DNA from: an uncultured Prevotella sp.
GTDB taxonomy: Bacteria > Bacteroidota > Bacteroidia > Bacteroidales > Bacteroidaceae
NCBI GenBank assembly: GCA_900768785.1
Contig: CAAGEG010000064.1
Span: forward strand, 1 to 33,081
Direction of reading: 5' to 3'
DNA length: 33,081 bases
Below are positions 16,986 through 23,270 of this stretch, piece after piece (within the stretch, counting starts at the first letter, position 1; every line of letters starts with the position of its first letter). The notes beneath the pieces were generated by a model. That model worked only from the letters and a program-made list of their open reading frames with translations, had not been told where the DNA came from and did not search any database. A program made the translations under genes and the position numbers.

Positions 16986-18310
16986 TGGGATTATTCGGTT
17001 TTATTCAAGAGTTTCGCGACCGTTACAATGGTGTAGTCCGCACGCCCTATGGTACCTTGCATCTTGCAAAGGACGGCACTAAGGTTCGCAAGGTGAGCAT
17101 CGATATGAATCTCACCACTGACGCTCTCACTCGCAAGGACATCGCCGACTGGCGTAAGGCTTGGCAATATGCCATTAACGTTGAGCAACCTAACAGACAG
17201 ACGCTATACGACATCTACCGTGATGTTGAAGTTGATGCTCATCTCTCGGGCTGCGTAAAGCAGCGTGAGGGGTTTGTGCTTGCTCGCTCATTCAAACTCG
17301 TTGATGCCAAAGGTAACGAGGACGAGGAGGCTCAGCATTATTTTGACCAGGGATGGTTCAAGCAGCTTTGTCTTCTGGTTCTTGATTCTGTTTATTGGGG
17401 GCACTCGCTCATTGAGCTGGGCAATGTCATCACCGACGGCGACGGCTGCGTCTGCCTTGATGGTGTAACCCTCATCCCTCGCAAGCACGTCATTCCGGAA
17501 TATGGGCGTGTCGTTGTGAACATCGGTGACGAATGGAAGACCGGCATTGACTACCACAAGCCACCCTTTTCCGACTGGCTTATTGAGGCAGGGCAGCCGG
17601 GCGACCTCGGACTATATTTGAAGGCTGCCCTCCACACTATCCCCAAAAAGAATATGCTTGCATTTTGGGACGCTTTCGGTGAAATATTTGGAATGCCAAT
17701 GCGTCTTGCCAAGACTACATCTCGCGACCCCAAGGAGCAGAACCGCATTCTGTCATTGCTCGCCAATGCTGCCAACAAACAATCTATTGTCGTTGATAGC
17801 GAAACTGAAGTGCAGTTCGTGGAGAGCAGCCGTGGCGACGCATATAACGTCTATGACCAGCGCGTGGATCGTGCTAACTCCGAGCTTTCAAAACTCATAA
17901 TAGGGCAGACTATGACCATCGAGGATGGCAGCAGTCTCTCGCAGTCGCAGACCCACCTTGAGGTGTTTGAGAACCTCGTGGAGGCTGACCGCGATATGCT
18001 CCGCGATGTTATCAACAATCAGCTTATCCCTCGCCTTGTCCGTCTCGGATTTCCACTCAAGGGTCTGCGTTTCGACTGGGATTACTCAATTGACTACACA
18101 CCGGAGCAGCAGATTCAATACGAAACCATGATTGCGGACCGCTACGACGTGGACCCGCAATATTTCGCAGAAAAATACTCTATGCCGGTGGGCGAGCGTC
18201 GCAACCAATCTATGATGCCAATGCAAAATGAGGACGATGATAACTCGTCGGATGATGACAGCAAGAAAAACGATAAGAAGGCTAAGAACTCGCACCCTTT
18301 TTTCGACTAA
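16985..18310 (+). CDS. Portal protein (DUF935, Mu gp29-like)
   Basis: 441 residues. Recognisable DUF935 features are the YDIYRDVEVDAHLSGCVKQR segment near residue 75, WDAFGEIFGMPMRL near residue 225 and GQTMTIEDGSS(L) near residue 310. It forms the dodecameric DNA gateway at one capsid vertex. The C-terminus is an acidic/Asn-Lys-rich tail ending SHPFFD. The last codons contain a slippery CCC TTT TTT, and a hairpin follows the stop, so some ribosomes may continue into the gpF frame. Confidence 0.93.
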   Translation: MGLFGFIQEFRDRYNGVVRTPYGTLHLAKDGTKVRKVSIDMNLTTDALTRKDIADWRKAWQYAINVEQPNRQTLYDIYRDVEVDAHLSGCVKQREGFVLARSFKLVDAKGNEDEEAQHYFDQGWFKQLCLLVLDSVYWGHSLIELGNVITDGDGCVCLDGVTLIPRKHVIPEYGRVVVNIGDEWKTGIDYHKPPFSDWLIEAGQPGDLGLYLKAALHTIPKKNMLAFWDAFGEIFGMPMRLAKTTSRDPKEQNRILSLLANAANKQSIVVDSETEVQFVESSRGDAYNVYDQRVDRANSELSKLIIGQTMTIEDGSSLSQSQTHLEVFENLVEADRDMLRDVINNQLIPRLVRLGFPLKGLRFDWDYSIDYTPEQQIQYETMIADRYDVDPQYFAEKYSMPVGERRNQSMMPMQNEDDDNSSDDDSKKNDKKAKNSHPFFD

Positions 18311-18331
18311 GCCCCACCGATTACGTGGGGC
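18295..18331 (+). promoter_or_regulatory. Candidate programmed -1 frameshift signal, portal to gpF
   Basis: Portal codons CAC CCT TTT TTC GAC TAA contain the heptamer C CCT TTT (18295-18301, the X XXY YYZ form). A 9-nt spacer holding the stop (18302-18310) is followed by a 7-bp perfect GC-rich stem, GCCCCAC at 18311-18317 and GTGGGGC at 18325-18331, with a 7-nt loop. Slipping by -1 enters exactly the frame of the gpF-like gene, which is open from there and has no ATG before codon ~39. The spacing fits known -1 signals. No T-run follows the stem, so it is not a terminator. Confidence 0.55.
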
Positions 18332-19770
18332 TGCACCAACGTTATGCCGCTTGGCTCGGCGACCATGAGCAGCCGCTTCTTCTCGCCAAAGAAAAGGAGG
18401 AGGAGATTCGCAAACAGTTGTCTTCTTTGTTTGACGGTATGATGAAAGTCCTGTTCCGTCAGCAGGGCTCGCAATTCTCGGTCGATATCCTTGCCGACGA
18501 CAAGGTGCAGAACTTCATCGAGGCTCACGCCGGTGTCCTTGATTCTGCTTTTGAGAAGGTGGAGATGTCTGACAGCATGCGTCGCCGCCTTACTCGCTCA
18601 AATTATATCTTCTCAGGAATGAAGACGTTCCATGAACTCAACGAGGCGTTTCCCTCTATCGTTGATGAGAACGGCGAACGAAAATCGTTTGAACGCTTTT
18701 TGAACGATGTTCGTAGAATTGACAAAACATACAACTCAAATTACCTCCGTGCCGAATACAACTTCGTTGTCTCATCTGCGACTATGGCCGCCAAATGGGA
18801 GGAGTTTATGGAAGACGGCGACCGATATAATCTCCAATACCGTACAGCCAAGGATGACAAGGTACGTCCGGAACATGCAGCTCTCGACGGTGTAACTCTA
18901 CCGCCTTCCGATTCGTTCTGGGCGGAGTATTATCCACCTAACGGCTGGAACTGCCGTTGCACGGTAGTTCAGGTTCGCAAATCTAAGTATCCGCAGACTT
19001 CTCACGACGATGCCATGGCTCTCGGCGAGGAGGCTCTGCAACGCGACACCAAAGGCATTTTCCATTTTAATCCCGGGCAAGAGCAAAAGACGTTCCCGGA
19101 CTATAATCCTTACACCATTCGCCGTTGCAACGACTGCGAAGTGGCTAAAGGAAAAGCAACTCTAAGCCGCGTATTTATCCCCGACTTTGAGCTTTGCCGA
19201 GGTTGCGAAATGATACACGAATGTTATCAAAAAAGGGAGAAAGCAAATGCTGCCAACTTAAGGGACATCTCCCCAGAAGATAAGCACAATATTTACTCAA
19301 GCCCTATTGACGAACAATTTTCAGACTGCGTTTACACTGACAAGTCTGGTCATACTGTACGGAGGCATACACTTAAAGATGTCAAAGCCATGGACTATAA
19401 GCGAGTACTTGACTCCGCCAAGTTATTAGCCGAAGATGCCGATGTCAAAATCCTCCCCGAAATACACTTCAGTGAGGTAGAAATTAGAACTCGTCTCGGC
19501 TTGCAGGGAACAAAAAATCCTGACCTTATCGTAGGGACTGATTTTGTTGATATAAAATCGCCTTTTGATGTAAGAAATATCGTTAGAAACGCAAATAGTG
19601 CTTGCAGTCAAAACTCAATAGCTTGCATTACTGATCATCTATGCTTGTTAGACGAAAACAAAATACGCATCTATGCACGTGCTGTTTTTATGGACAAAAA
19701 TTACACAAAAGATAAATTATATTTTATCATCAACAACAAACTATATATAATTACAACAGCCGACATATAG
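18325..19770 (+). CDS. gpF-like minor head protein with C-terminal PD-(D/E)xK nuclease-like domain
   Basis: 481 residues from GTG at 18325; no ATG is available near the beginning, and the frame may instead be entered by frameshift from the portal gene. Residues about 30-260 are the Mu gpF/SPP1 gp7 head morphogenesis domain, with the signature LDG, D.FW and PPNGWNCRC at 188-213. Four Cys in CNDC and CRGC motifs (269-294) suggest a small metal-binding link. Residues about 315-481 are a separate domain with E379, NPD (Asp400) and VDIKS (Asp409, Lys411), the pattern of PD-(D/E)xK nucleases and of some CdiA-type tRNase toxins. This end is clearly A/T-richer than the rest. The protein is probably packaged, so the domain could be injected. 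Confidence 0.82.
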   Translation: MGLHQRYAAWLGDHEQPLLLAKEKEEEIRKQLSSLFDGMMKVLFRQQGSQFSVDILADDKVQNFIEAHAGVLDSAFEKVEMSDSMRRRLTRSNYIFSGMKTFHELNEAFPSIVDENGERKSFERFLNDVRRIDKTYNSNYLRAEYNFVVSSATMAAKWEEFMEDGDRYNLQYRTAKDDKVRPEHAALDGVTLPPSDSFWAEYYPPNGWNCRCTVVQVRKSKYPQTSHDDAMALGEEALQRDTKGIFHFNPGQEQKTFPDYNPYTIRRCNDCEVAKGKATLSRVFIPDFELCRGCEMIHECYQKREKANAANLRDISPEDKHNIYSSPIDEQFSDCVYTDKSGHTVRRHTLKDVKAMDYKRVLDSAKLLAEDADVKILPEIHFSEVEIRTRLGLQGTKNPDLIVGTDFVDIKSPFDVRNIVRNANSACSQNSIACITDHLCLLDENKIRIYARAVFMDKNYTKDKLYFIINNKLYIITTADI

Positions 19771-19777
19771 CCGGCTG
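19757..19777. terminator. Hairpin at the gpF stop codon
   Basis: CAGCCG at 19757-19762 and CGGCTG at 19772-19777 form a 6-bp stem across the stop codon. On the minus strand it is followed by TTGTAATTATAT, so it could end a short antisense transcript; on the plus strand no T-run follows, so termination there is doubtful. Confidence 0.35.
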
Positions 19778-19825
19778 AGGATCTGCAACTTCGCGGGCTG
19801 CTTTCAGTGGTTAACTCCCACGTCG

Positions 19826-19855
19826 CAAATTTACGAATTAATTTTCAAATACAAA
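19826..19855 (-). promoter_or_regulatory. Candidate minus-strand promoter upstream of the DGR
   Basis: Read on the minus strand: TTTG (19855-19852), 18 bp, TAAATTTG (19833-19826), followed by C. This fits the Bacteroidales promoter pattern and would give an RNA of about 65-75 nt towards the hairpin at 19757-19777, antisense to the gpF 3' end. It may be fortuitous in this A/T-rich gap. Confidence 0.35.
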
Positions 19856-19918
19856 TATTATGCAACAATTTTTCTTTCAAAAAACTTTAAAAAACTGCCG
19901 ATTACCTCCTTGGCGCAG

Positions 19919-19970
19919 TTGAGAAGCAGTTACACAACTGCTCAAGTTTGTTAATTTATGCGTAACTTTG
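19919..19970 (+). promoter_or_regulatory. Inverted repeat and -7 box upstream of the DGR template
   Basis: TAACTTTG at 19963-19970 matches the Bacteroidales -7 consensus and would start an RNA a few bases before the template repeat. A TTTG lies at 19947-19950, but only 12 bp upstream, so the -33 element is poor. Just upstream, AGCAGTT (19925-19931) and AACTGCT (19936-19942) form a 7-bp hairpin with flanking TTG/CAA, a possible operator or the end of upstream transcription. Confidence 0.4.
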
Positions 19971-19976
19971 TAGCCG

Positions 19977-20302
19977 TTCAAGGTGGAACTTCCCAAGAGG
20001 CCGTGTGGTCTATCGCGGTAACAACAACGCGAACGCGAATGGCGGTGTGTCGAACTCGAATGCGAATAACGATGCTGCGAACTCGAATACGAACATCGGC
20101 TCGCGTCTGGCAAACTGAATGTAATATCGGCGTACAACTCCGAGGACGTGTCCTCAACGTGGTGCCGAGGGAGGTGAACCGCAGCAATGCACTTCGTGCA
20201 AATCTGAAAAATCACGTTATGGGTAGAGTTTGGTAGGGCAGCAATGCGTCGAAGAACTTGGACCCAAGAGAAGGAAGGCTCTCCTGTTATTTACCTTATG
20301 AG
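19977..20302 (+). ncRNA. Presumed DGR RNA: template repeat plus spacer
   Basis: In characterised DGRs the template is copied from an RNA that includes the spacer towards the reverse transcriptase, which folds and helps prime cDNA synthesis. Here 20118-20302 is 185 nt without a supported gene, containing a GAGGA/TCCTC hairpin with CGTG loop (20142-20155) and other short complementarities. Ends are inferred from the -7 box at 19963 and the reverse transcriptase start. A plus-strand frame at 19958-20236 overlaps it, but its Arg/Thr-rich product is a shadow of the TR. Confidence 0.6.
19984..20117 (+). repeat. DGR template repeat (TR)
   Basis: One frame of this non-coding segment reads WNFPRGRVVYRGNNN, then ANANGGVSNSNANNDAANSN, then TNIGSRLAN and a stop. 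This is the C-terminus typical of C-type-lectin-fold DGR variable proteins (Asn/Gly/Ser-rich core, ending NIG-R-A). About twelve AAC/AAT codons fall within ~27 residues, the adenine-rich sites that DGR reverse transcription randomises. The segment has no start codon of its own in this frame and sits directly upstream of the reverse transcriptase. The exact edges, and the initiation-of-homing sequence at the 3' end, need comparison with the variable region, which is not in the window. Confidence 0.85.
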
Positions 20303-21601
20303 ATGAAAAGAGAAGGTTACATAATTGAGGAAATAGTCGAATATAGCAATATGTCCGACTCATTTAATCAGGTTCTCCGTGGCTCTGACCGCAAGAAAAG
20401 CCGTCAAGGTCGCTACCTGCTCGCTCATCGAGATGAGGTAATCAAAGAACTAAGCCAAAAAATCGCCGACGGCTCTTTCCGCATTAGCGGTTACCGGGAA
20501 CGCGAAATCATAGAAGCCGGCAAGAAACGCCGCATTCAGATTCTTACGATGTACGACCGCATTGCAGTACACGCCATTATGTCTGTCGTTGACCGGCACA
20601 TGAAAAAGCGGTTTATCCGAACTACTTCGGCAAGTATCAAGGGCAGAGGTATGCATGACCTCATGAAGTACATCAAGGACGATTTGGAAACCGACCCTGA
20701 AGGAACTCGCTATTGCTACACATTCGACATCCGCAAGTGCTATGAAAGCACCAGCCAGCAAGTGGCGATGAACTGCGTCCGCCACATCTTCAAGGATGCA
20801 AAACTCATATCCATGCTTGATAGCTTCATTCAAATGATGCCGCAAGGTGTTAGCCTGGGGCTGCGTTCTTCTCAAGGCTTAGTTAACCTGGTTTTATCTA
20901 TCCACCTCGACCACATCATCAAGTCGGAGCATGGCTTCCGTCATTTCTACCGATATTGCGACAATGGAGAGGTATTGGCTGCTACCACCGAGGAGTGCCG
21001 CAAGGCTCAGCGGTTGGTTCATGAATGTCTTGAGGCTATCGGGTATGAAATCCACAACGAGCGGATTTTCCCGGTTACCGAAGGCATAGACGCTCTCGGT
21101 TACGTCATCTTCCCCGACCATGTCATGCTTCGCAAGCGTATCAAGCAGAAGTTTGCCCGCAAAATGCACGATGTGAAATCAAAGAAGCGTCGCCGCGAAC
21201 TTATCGCCTCGTTCTATGGTATGGCTAAACACGCCGACTGTAATAAGTTATTCTATAAATTAACAGGTAAAGACATGAAATCATTTAAGGACTTGAACGT
21301 TTCCTACAAGCCGGAAGACGGCAAGAAACGCTTCCCCGGACAAGTGGTGAGTATCCGGGAACTCGTAAACTTACCAATCATCGTGAAGGACTTTGAAACA
21401 GGTATCCACACCGAGCAGGGCGAAGACCGATGTCTCGTGGCTATCGAAATCAATGGGGAACCCCGCAAGTTCTTCACCAACTCTGAGGAAATGAAAAACA
21501 TCCTCGCACAAGTAAAAGAAATGCCCGACGGATTCCCTTTTGAAACTATCATCAAGACGGAAACCTTCGGCAAAGGTAGAACTAAGTACGTCTTCAGTTA
21601 A
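20303..21601 (+). CDS. DGR reverse transcriptase with C-terminal extension and YCDN motif
   Basis: 432 residues from ATG 20303 (MKREGYIIEEIVEYSN, typical of DGR enzymes); ATG 20351 is an alternative. Motifs: RRIQILTMYDRIAVHAI near 76-92, palm motif with catalytic Asp142 (TFDIRKCYE), and the DGR-type motif 4 LGLRSSQ at 185-191 (SQ rather than SP). The next catalytic motif reads YRYCDNGEV: YCDN at 218-221, with Asn221 (AAT) where almost all reverse transcriptases have the second Asp. Residues about 330-432 form an additional domain (VKDFETG, KFFTNSEEM) unlike the core thumb. No avd gene is adjacent. It copies TR RNA to cDNA that replaces a variable region; activity with YCDN is uncertain. Confidence 0.88.
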   Translation: MKREGYIIEEIVEYSNMSDSFNQVLRGSDRKKSRQGRYLLAHRDEVIKELSQKIADGSFRISGYREREIIEAGKKRRIQILTMYDRIAVHAIMSVVDRHMKKRFIRTTSASIKGRGMHDLMKYIKDDLETDPEGTRYCYTFDIRKCYESTSQQVAMNCVRHIFKDAKLISMLDSFIQMMPQGVSLGLRSSQGLVNLVLSIHLDHIIKSEHGFRHFYRYCDNGEVLAATTEECRKAQRLVHECLEAIGYEIHNERIFPVTEGIDALGYVIFPDHVMLRKRIKQKFARKMHDVKSKKRRRELIASFYGMAKHADCNKLFYKLTGKDMKSFKDLNVSYKPEDGKKRFPGQVVSIRELVNLPIIVKDFETGIHTEQGEDRCLVAIEINGEPRKFFTNSEEMKNILAQVKEMPDGFPFETIIKTETFGKGRTKYVFS

Positions 21602-21634
21602 CCACTCAGAAGGCGTGCCTAAATCAATAGCAAA

Positions 21635-22117
21635 ATGAGAAAAGTAGAAGGCAACGCTGATGTCCGGCTGCTTGAATGTGTAAGTCCGGCTCGTAACAAA
21701 TGGCGCATCCGCTGGGATGTGCAAGTGCATGATGACAACCAGGCTTCTTTTATGGAGGCCGAGTTTAATCACAAACCCTCTGATGAGGAAATTCGCAGCA
21801 CCGTGCTGTCATGGTTCAACTCCCAAACCGAGGCGGAGATTCTCTCCGGTTTCATTTGGAACGGCTTCCAAGTTTGGCTATCCACCGAGAACCAGTTCAA
21901 CTATAAGGCAGCTTACGACCTCGCCGTACAGACTTCCGGGGACACACTTCCGGTTACATTCAAGTTCGGCTCCGATGCCGAGCCTGTCTATCACTCGTTC
22001 TCTACGCTCGATGAGCTTAATTCGTTCTACACCGCAGCGATGCAGCACATTCAGTCTGCATTAAGTAACGGTTGGAAACGTAAAGATGCTTTTGATTTGG
22101 CTGACTACCAAGTGTAA
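21635..22117 (+). CDS. Possible tail-fibre assembly-type protein (DUF4376-like), 160 aa
   Basis: Starts 33 bp after the reverse transcriptase stop. The C-terminal half (FNYKAAYDLAVQTSGDTLPV, then a segment ending ALSNGWKRKDAFD) has the look of DUF4376 proteins, which accompany variable or fibre proteins in phages and may act in tail-fibre assembly. The N-terminal part (WRIRWDVQVHDDNQASFMEA) is a small beta domain. Placement after the DGR reverse transcriptase suggests a partner of the variable protein. The family assignment is tentative. Confidence 0.6.
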   Translation: MRKVEGNADVRLLECVSPARNKWRIRWDVQVHDDNQASFMEAEFNHKPSDEEIRSTVLSWFNSQTEAEILSGFIWNGFQVWLSTENQFNYKAAYDLAVQTSGDTLPVTFKFGSDAEPVYHSFSTLDELNSFYTAAMQHIQSALSNGWKRKDAFDLADYQV

Positions 22118-22143
22118 GATGTAATCCCTTCGGGGAGGGATAT

Positions 22144-22290
22144 AAAAAAAGCCCCCGGCCTGTTAATTAGTCGTCTCACTTACTATTAACACAAAAGTAC
22201 CTGCTTCAGCGGCACGACCGGGGGCGTATTCCCTCTGTCGCCACTGAAACAGGTTTTCTTTTGTGTGCACAGCGTGCTAATAAGTGAGAC
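22144..22290 (-). ncRNA. Candidate structured RNA in the 22118-22317 intergenic region
   Basis: On the minus strand a TAACTTTG box (22302-22295) would start transcription near 22290. The RNA would then begin with the 5' arm of a nested hairpin: 10-bp perfect stem 22173-22182/22281-22290, 9-bp perfect stem 22189-22197/22258-22266, then CCTG/CAGG, TTCAG/CTGAA and GGC-GAC/GTC-GCC stems and an apical GGGGG/CCCTC stem. A small GCAC-AGC-GTGC hairpin bulges from one side (22267-22277). A competing 8-bp pairing, 22151-22158 with 22218-22225, precedes seven Ts on the minus strand (22150-22144) and would act as the terminator. No open frame fits this region. The strand is inferred; the inverted repeat itself is direct observation. 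Confidence 0.5.
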
Positions 22291-22317
22291 ACTGCAAAGT
22301 TACGAATTTTTATTGAC

Positions 22318-22560
22318 ATGAAGGTTATTGAGTTACTAAAATTAAACAGGCAACTGCTCAATGTGTGCCGCGATGAGGGCATTCGCATCGATGATGTACG
22401 GTACATCGAACTCTACAACGACTACCGACACATGCTCGCCATGGGCGACAAGGTCTCATACATCGTGGCCCTGCTTGCAGTCCGTTACAATGTCAGCGAG
22501 AGGAAGGTCTATTCACTCATCAAGCGTCTGCAAGCCGACTGCAATTTCGGTGCAGTGTAA
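22318..22560 (+). CDS. Small helical protein, 80 aa, possible DNA-binding
   Basis: ATG at 22318 follows the structured intergenic region. The C-terminal half (ALLAVRYNVSERKVYSLIKR) looks like a helix-turn-helix; the N-terminal half is helical and charged. Similar small proteins occur in Bacteroidales transposable phages, but no function is known to me. Its TAA stop overlaps an ATG in the next frame, and the enzyme gene follows 71 bp later. Confidence 0.6.
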   Translation: MKVIELLKLNRQLLNVCRDEGIRIDDVRYIELYNDYRHMLAMGDKVSYIVALLAVRYNVSERKVYSLIKRLQADCNFGAV

Positions 22561-22631
22561 TGTGCCGCTCCTTCCTGTTCCCCGGTCTTGATTATGCCTA
22601 CCTTTGCCGCATAACATCAAACTTTGGAACA

Positions 22632-23270
22632 ATGAACAAGTACTATCAAATTCTGCAAAAGGTGCTGCATTCCGGCAATTCGCAGGCCAACAAAAAGGGT
22701 AGCATCCGATATCTGCTCAATGAGCGTCTTACCCTTACTCCTGCCGATCTCCTCGACATTTTCGAGGGGCATTCTATAGCCCGAAAGAAACTCCGCAACG
22801 AACTCCAACTATTTATGCAAGGCGAGCGAAATGTGGAAAAATACCGCGAAGTGGGCATCAACTGGTGGGATTACTGCGGCTCTATCCTCATCAACAGTTA
22901 TCCCACTTACCTCGAAAAACTCCCACCTCTTATCGAAAAAATCAACCGCGAGAAGCGAAGCAGCAAAAACTACGTTCTGTTTCTCGGCTCTACCGATGCC
23001 GAGACCAACCAGGCTCCTTGCCTTAGCCTCGTGCAGTTTCAGATTGAGAATGGCGAACTTGTTATGACTGCTTATCAGCGCAGCAGCGATGCAAACCTCG
23101 GACTCCCTGCCGACATTTACCACCTTTATTTGATGTCCCGCCAAATCGACCTTCCGCTAAAGTCGATTACTCTCAACCTCGGCAACGTCCACATCTACGA
23201 GAATAATATTCCACGCACGGAGGAACTCCTTGCCGGCAACGAGAATGTCAAATTTGAATTGAACGTATGA
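22632..23270 (+). CDS. Thymidylate synthase-like enzyme with dCMP-type residue
   Basis: 212 residues from ATG 22632; a start at 22560 would add 24 unlikely residues. ThyA signatures are clear: the catalytic Cys130 in QAPCLSLVQFQI, the phosphate-binding RSSD (150-153), LGLPADI (156-162) and HIYENN (187-192). The position that is Asn in thymidylate synthases (LGLPFNI) is Asp161, the residue that favours dCMP over dUMP and is found in dCMP hydroxymethylases. The N-terminal ~110 residues are shorter and less like ThyA. The product would be a 5-substituted dCMP for modified phage DNA, an inference from this residue. The Dam-type gene overlaps its stop (ATGA). Confidence 0.75.
   Translation: MNKYYQILQKVLHSGNSQANKKGSIRYLLNERLTLTPADLLDIFEGHSIARKKLRNELQLFMQGERNVEKYREVGINWWDYCGSILINSYPTYLEKLPPLIEKINREKRSSKNYVLFLGSTDAETNQAPCLSLVQFQIENGELVMTAYQRSSDANLGLPADIYHLYLMSRQIDLPLKSITLNLGNVHIYENNIPRTEELLAGNENVKFELNV

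Noticed and set aside
18311..18331. Intrinsic terminator after the portal gene
   Set aside because: The stem is not followed by a T-run on either strand and the operon continues.
19958..20236. A 92-codon plus-strand frame, Arg/Thr-rich, over the template repeat
   Set aside because: It is a shifted reading of the DGR template, whose other frame gives the lectin-like C-terminus; composition is implausible for a protein.
22151..22225. Plus-strand terminator after the 160-aa gene
   Set aside because: The GCCCCCGG/CCGGGGGC pair has its T-tract only on the minus strand; on the plus strand the adjoining tract is A.
22173..22290. Retron-type msr/msd RNA
   Set aside because: The outer inverted repeat recalls retron a1/a2, but it lies downstream of a DGR-type reverse transcriptase, probably on the opposite strand, and a DGR template already serves that enzyme.
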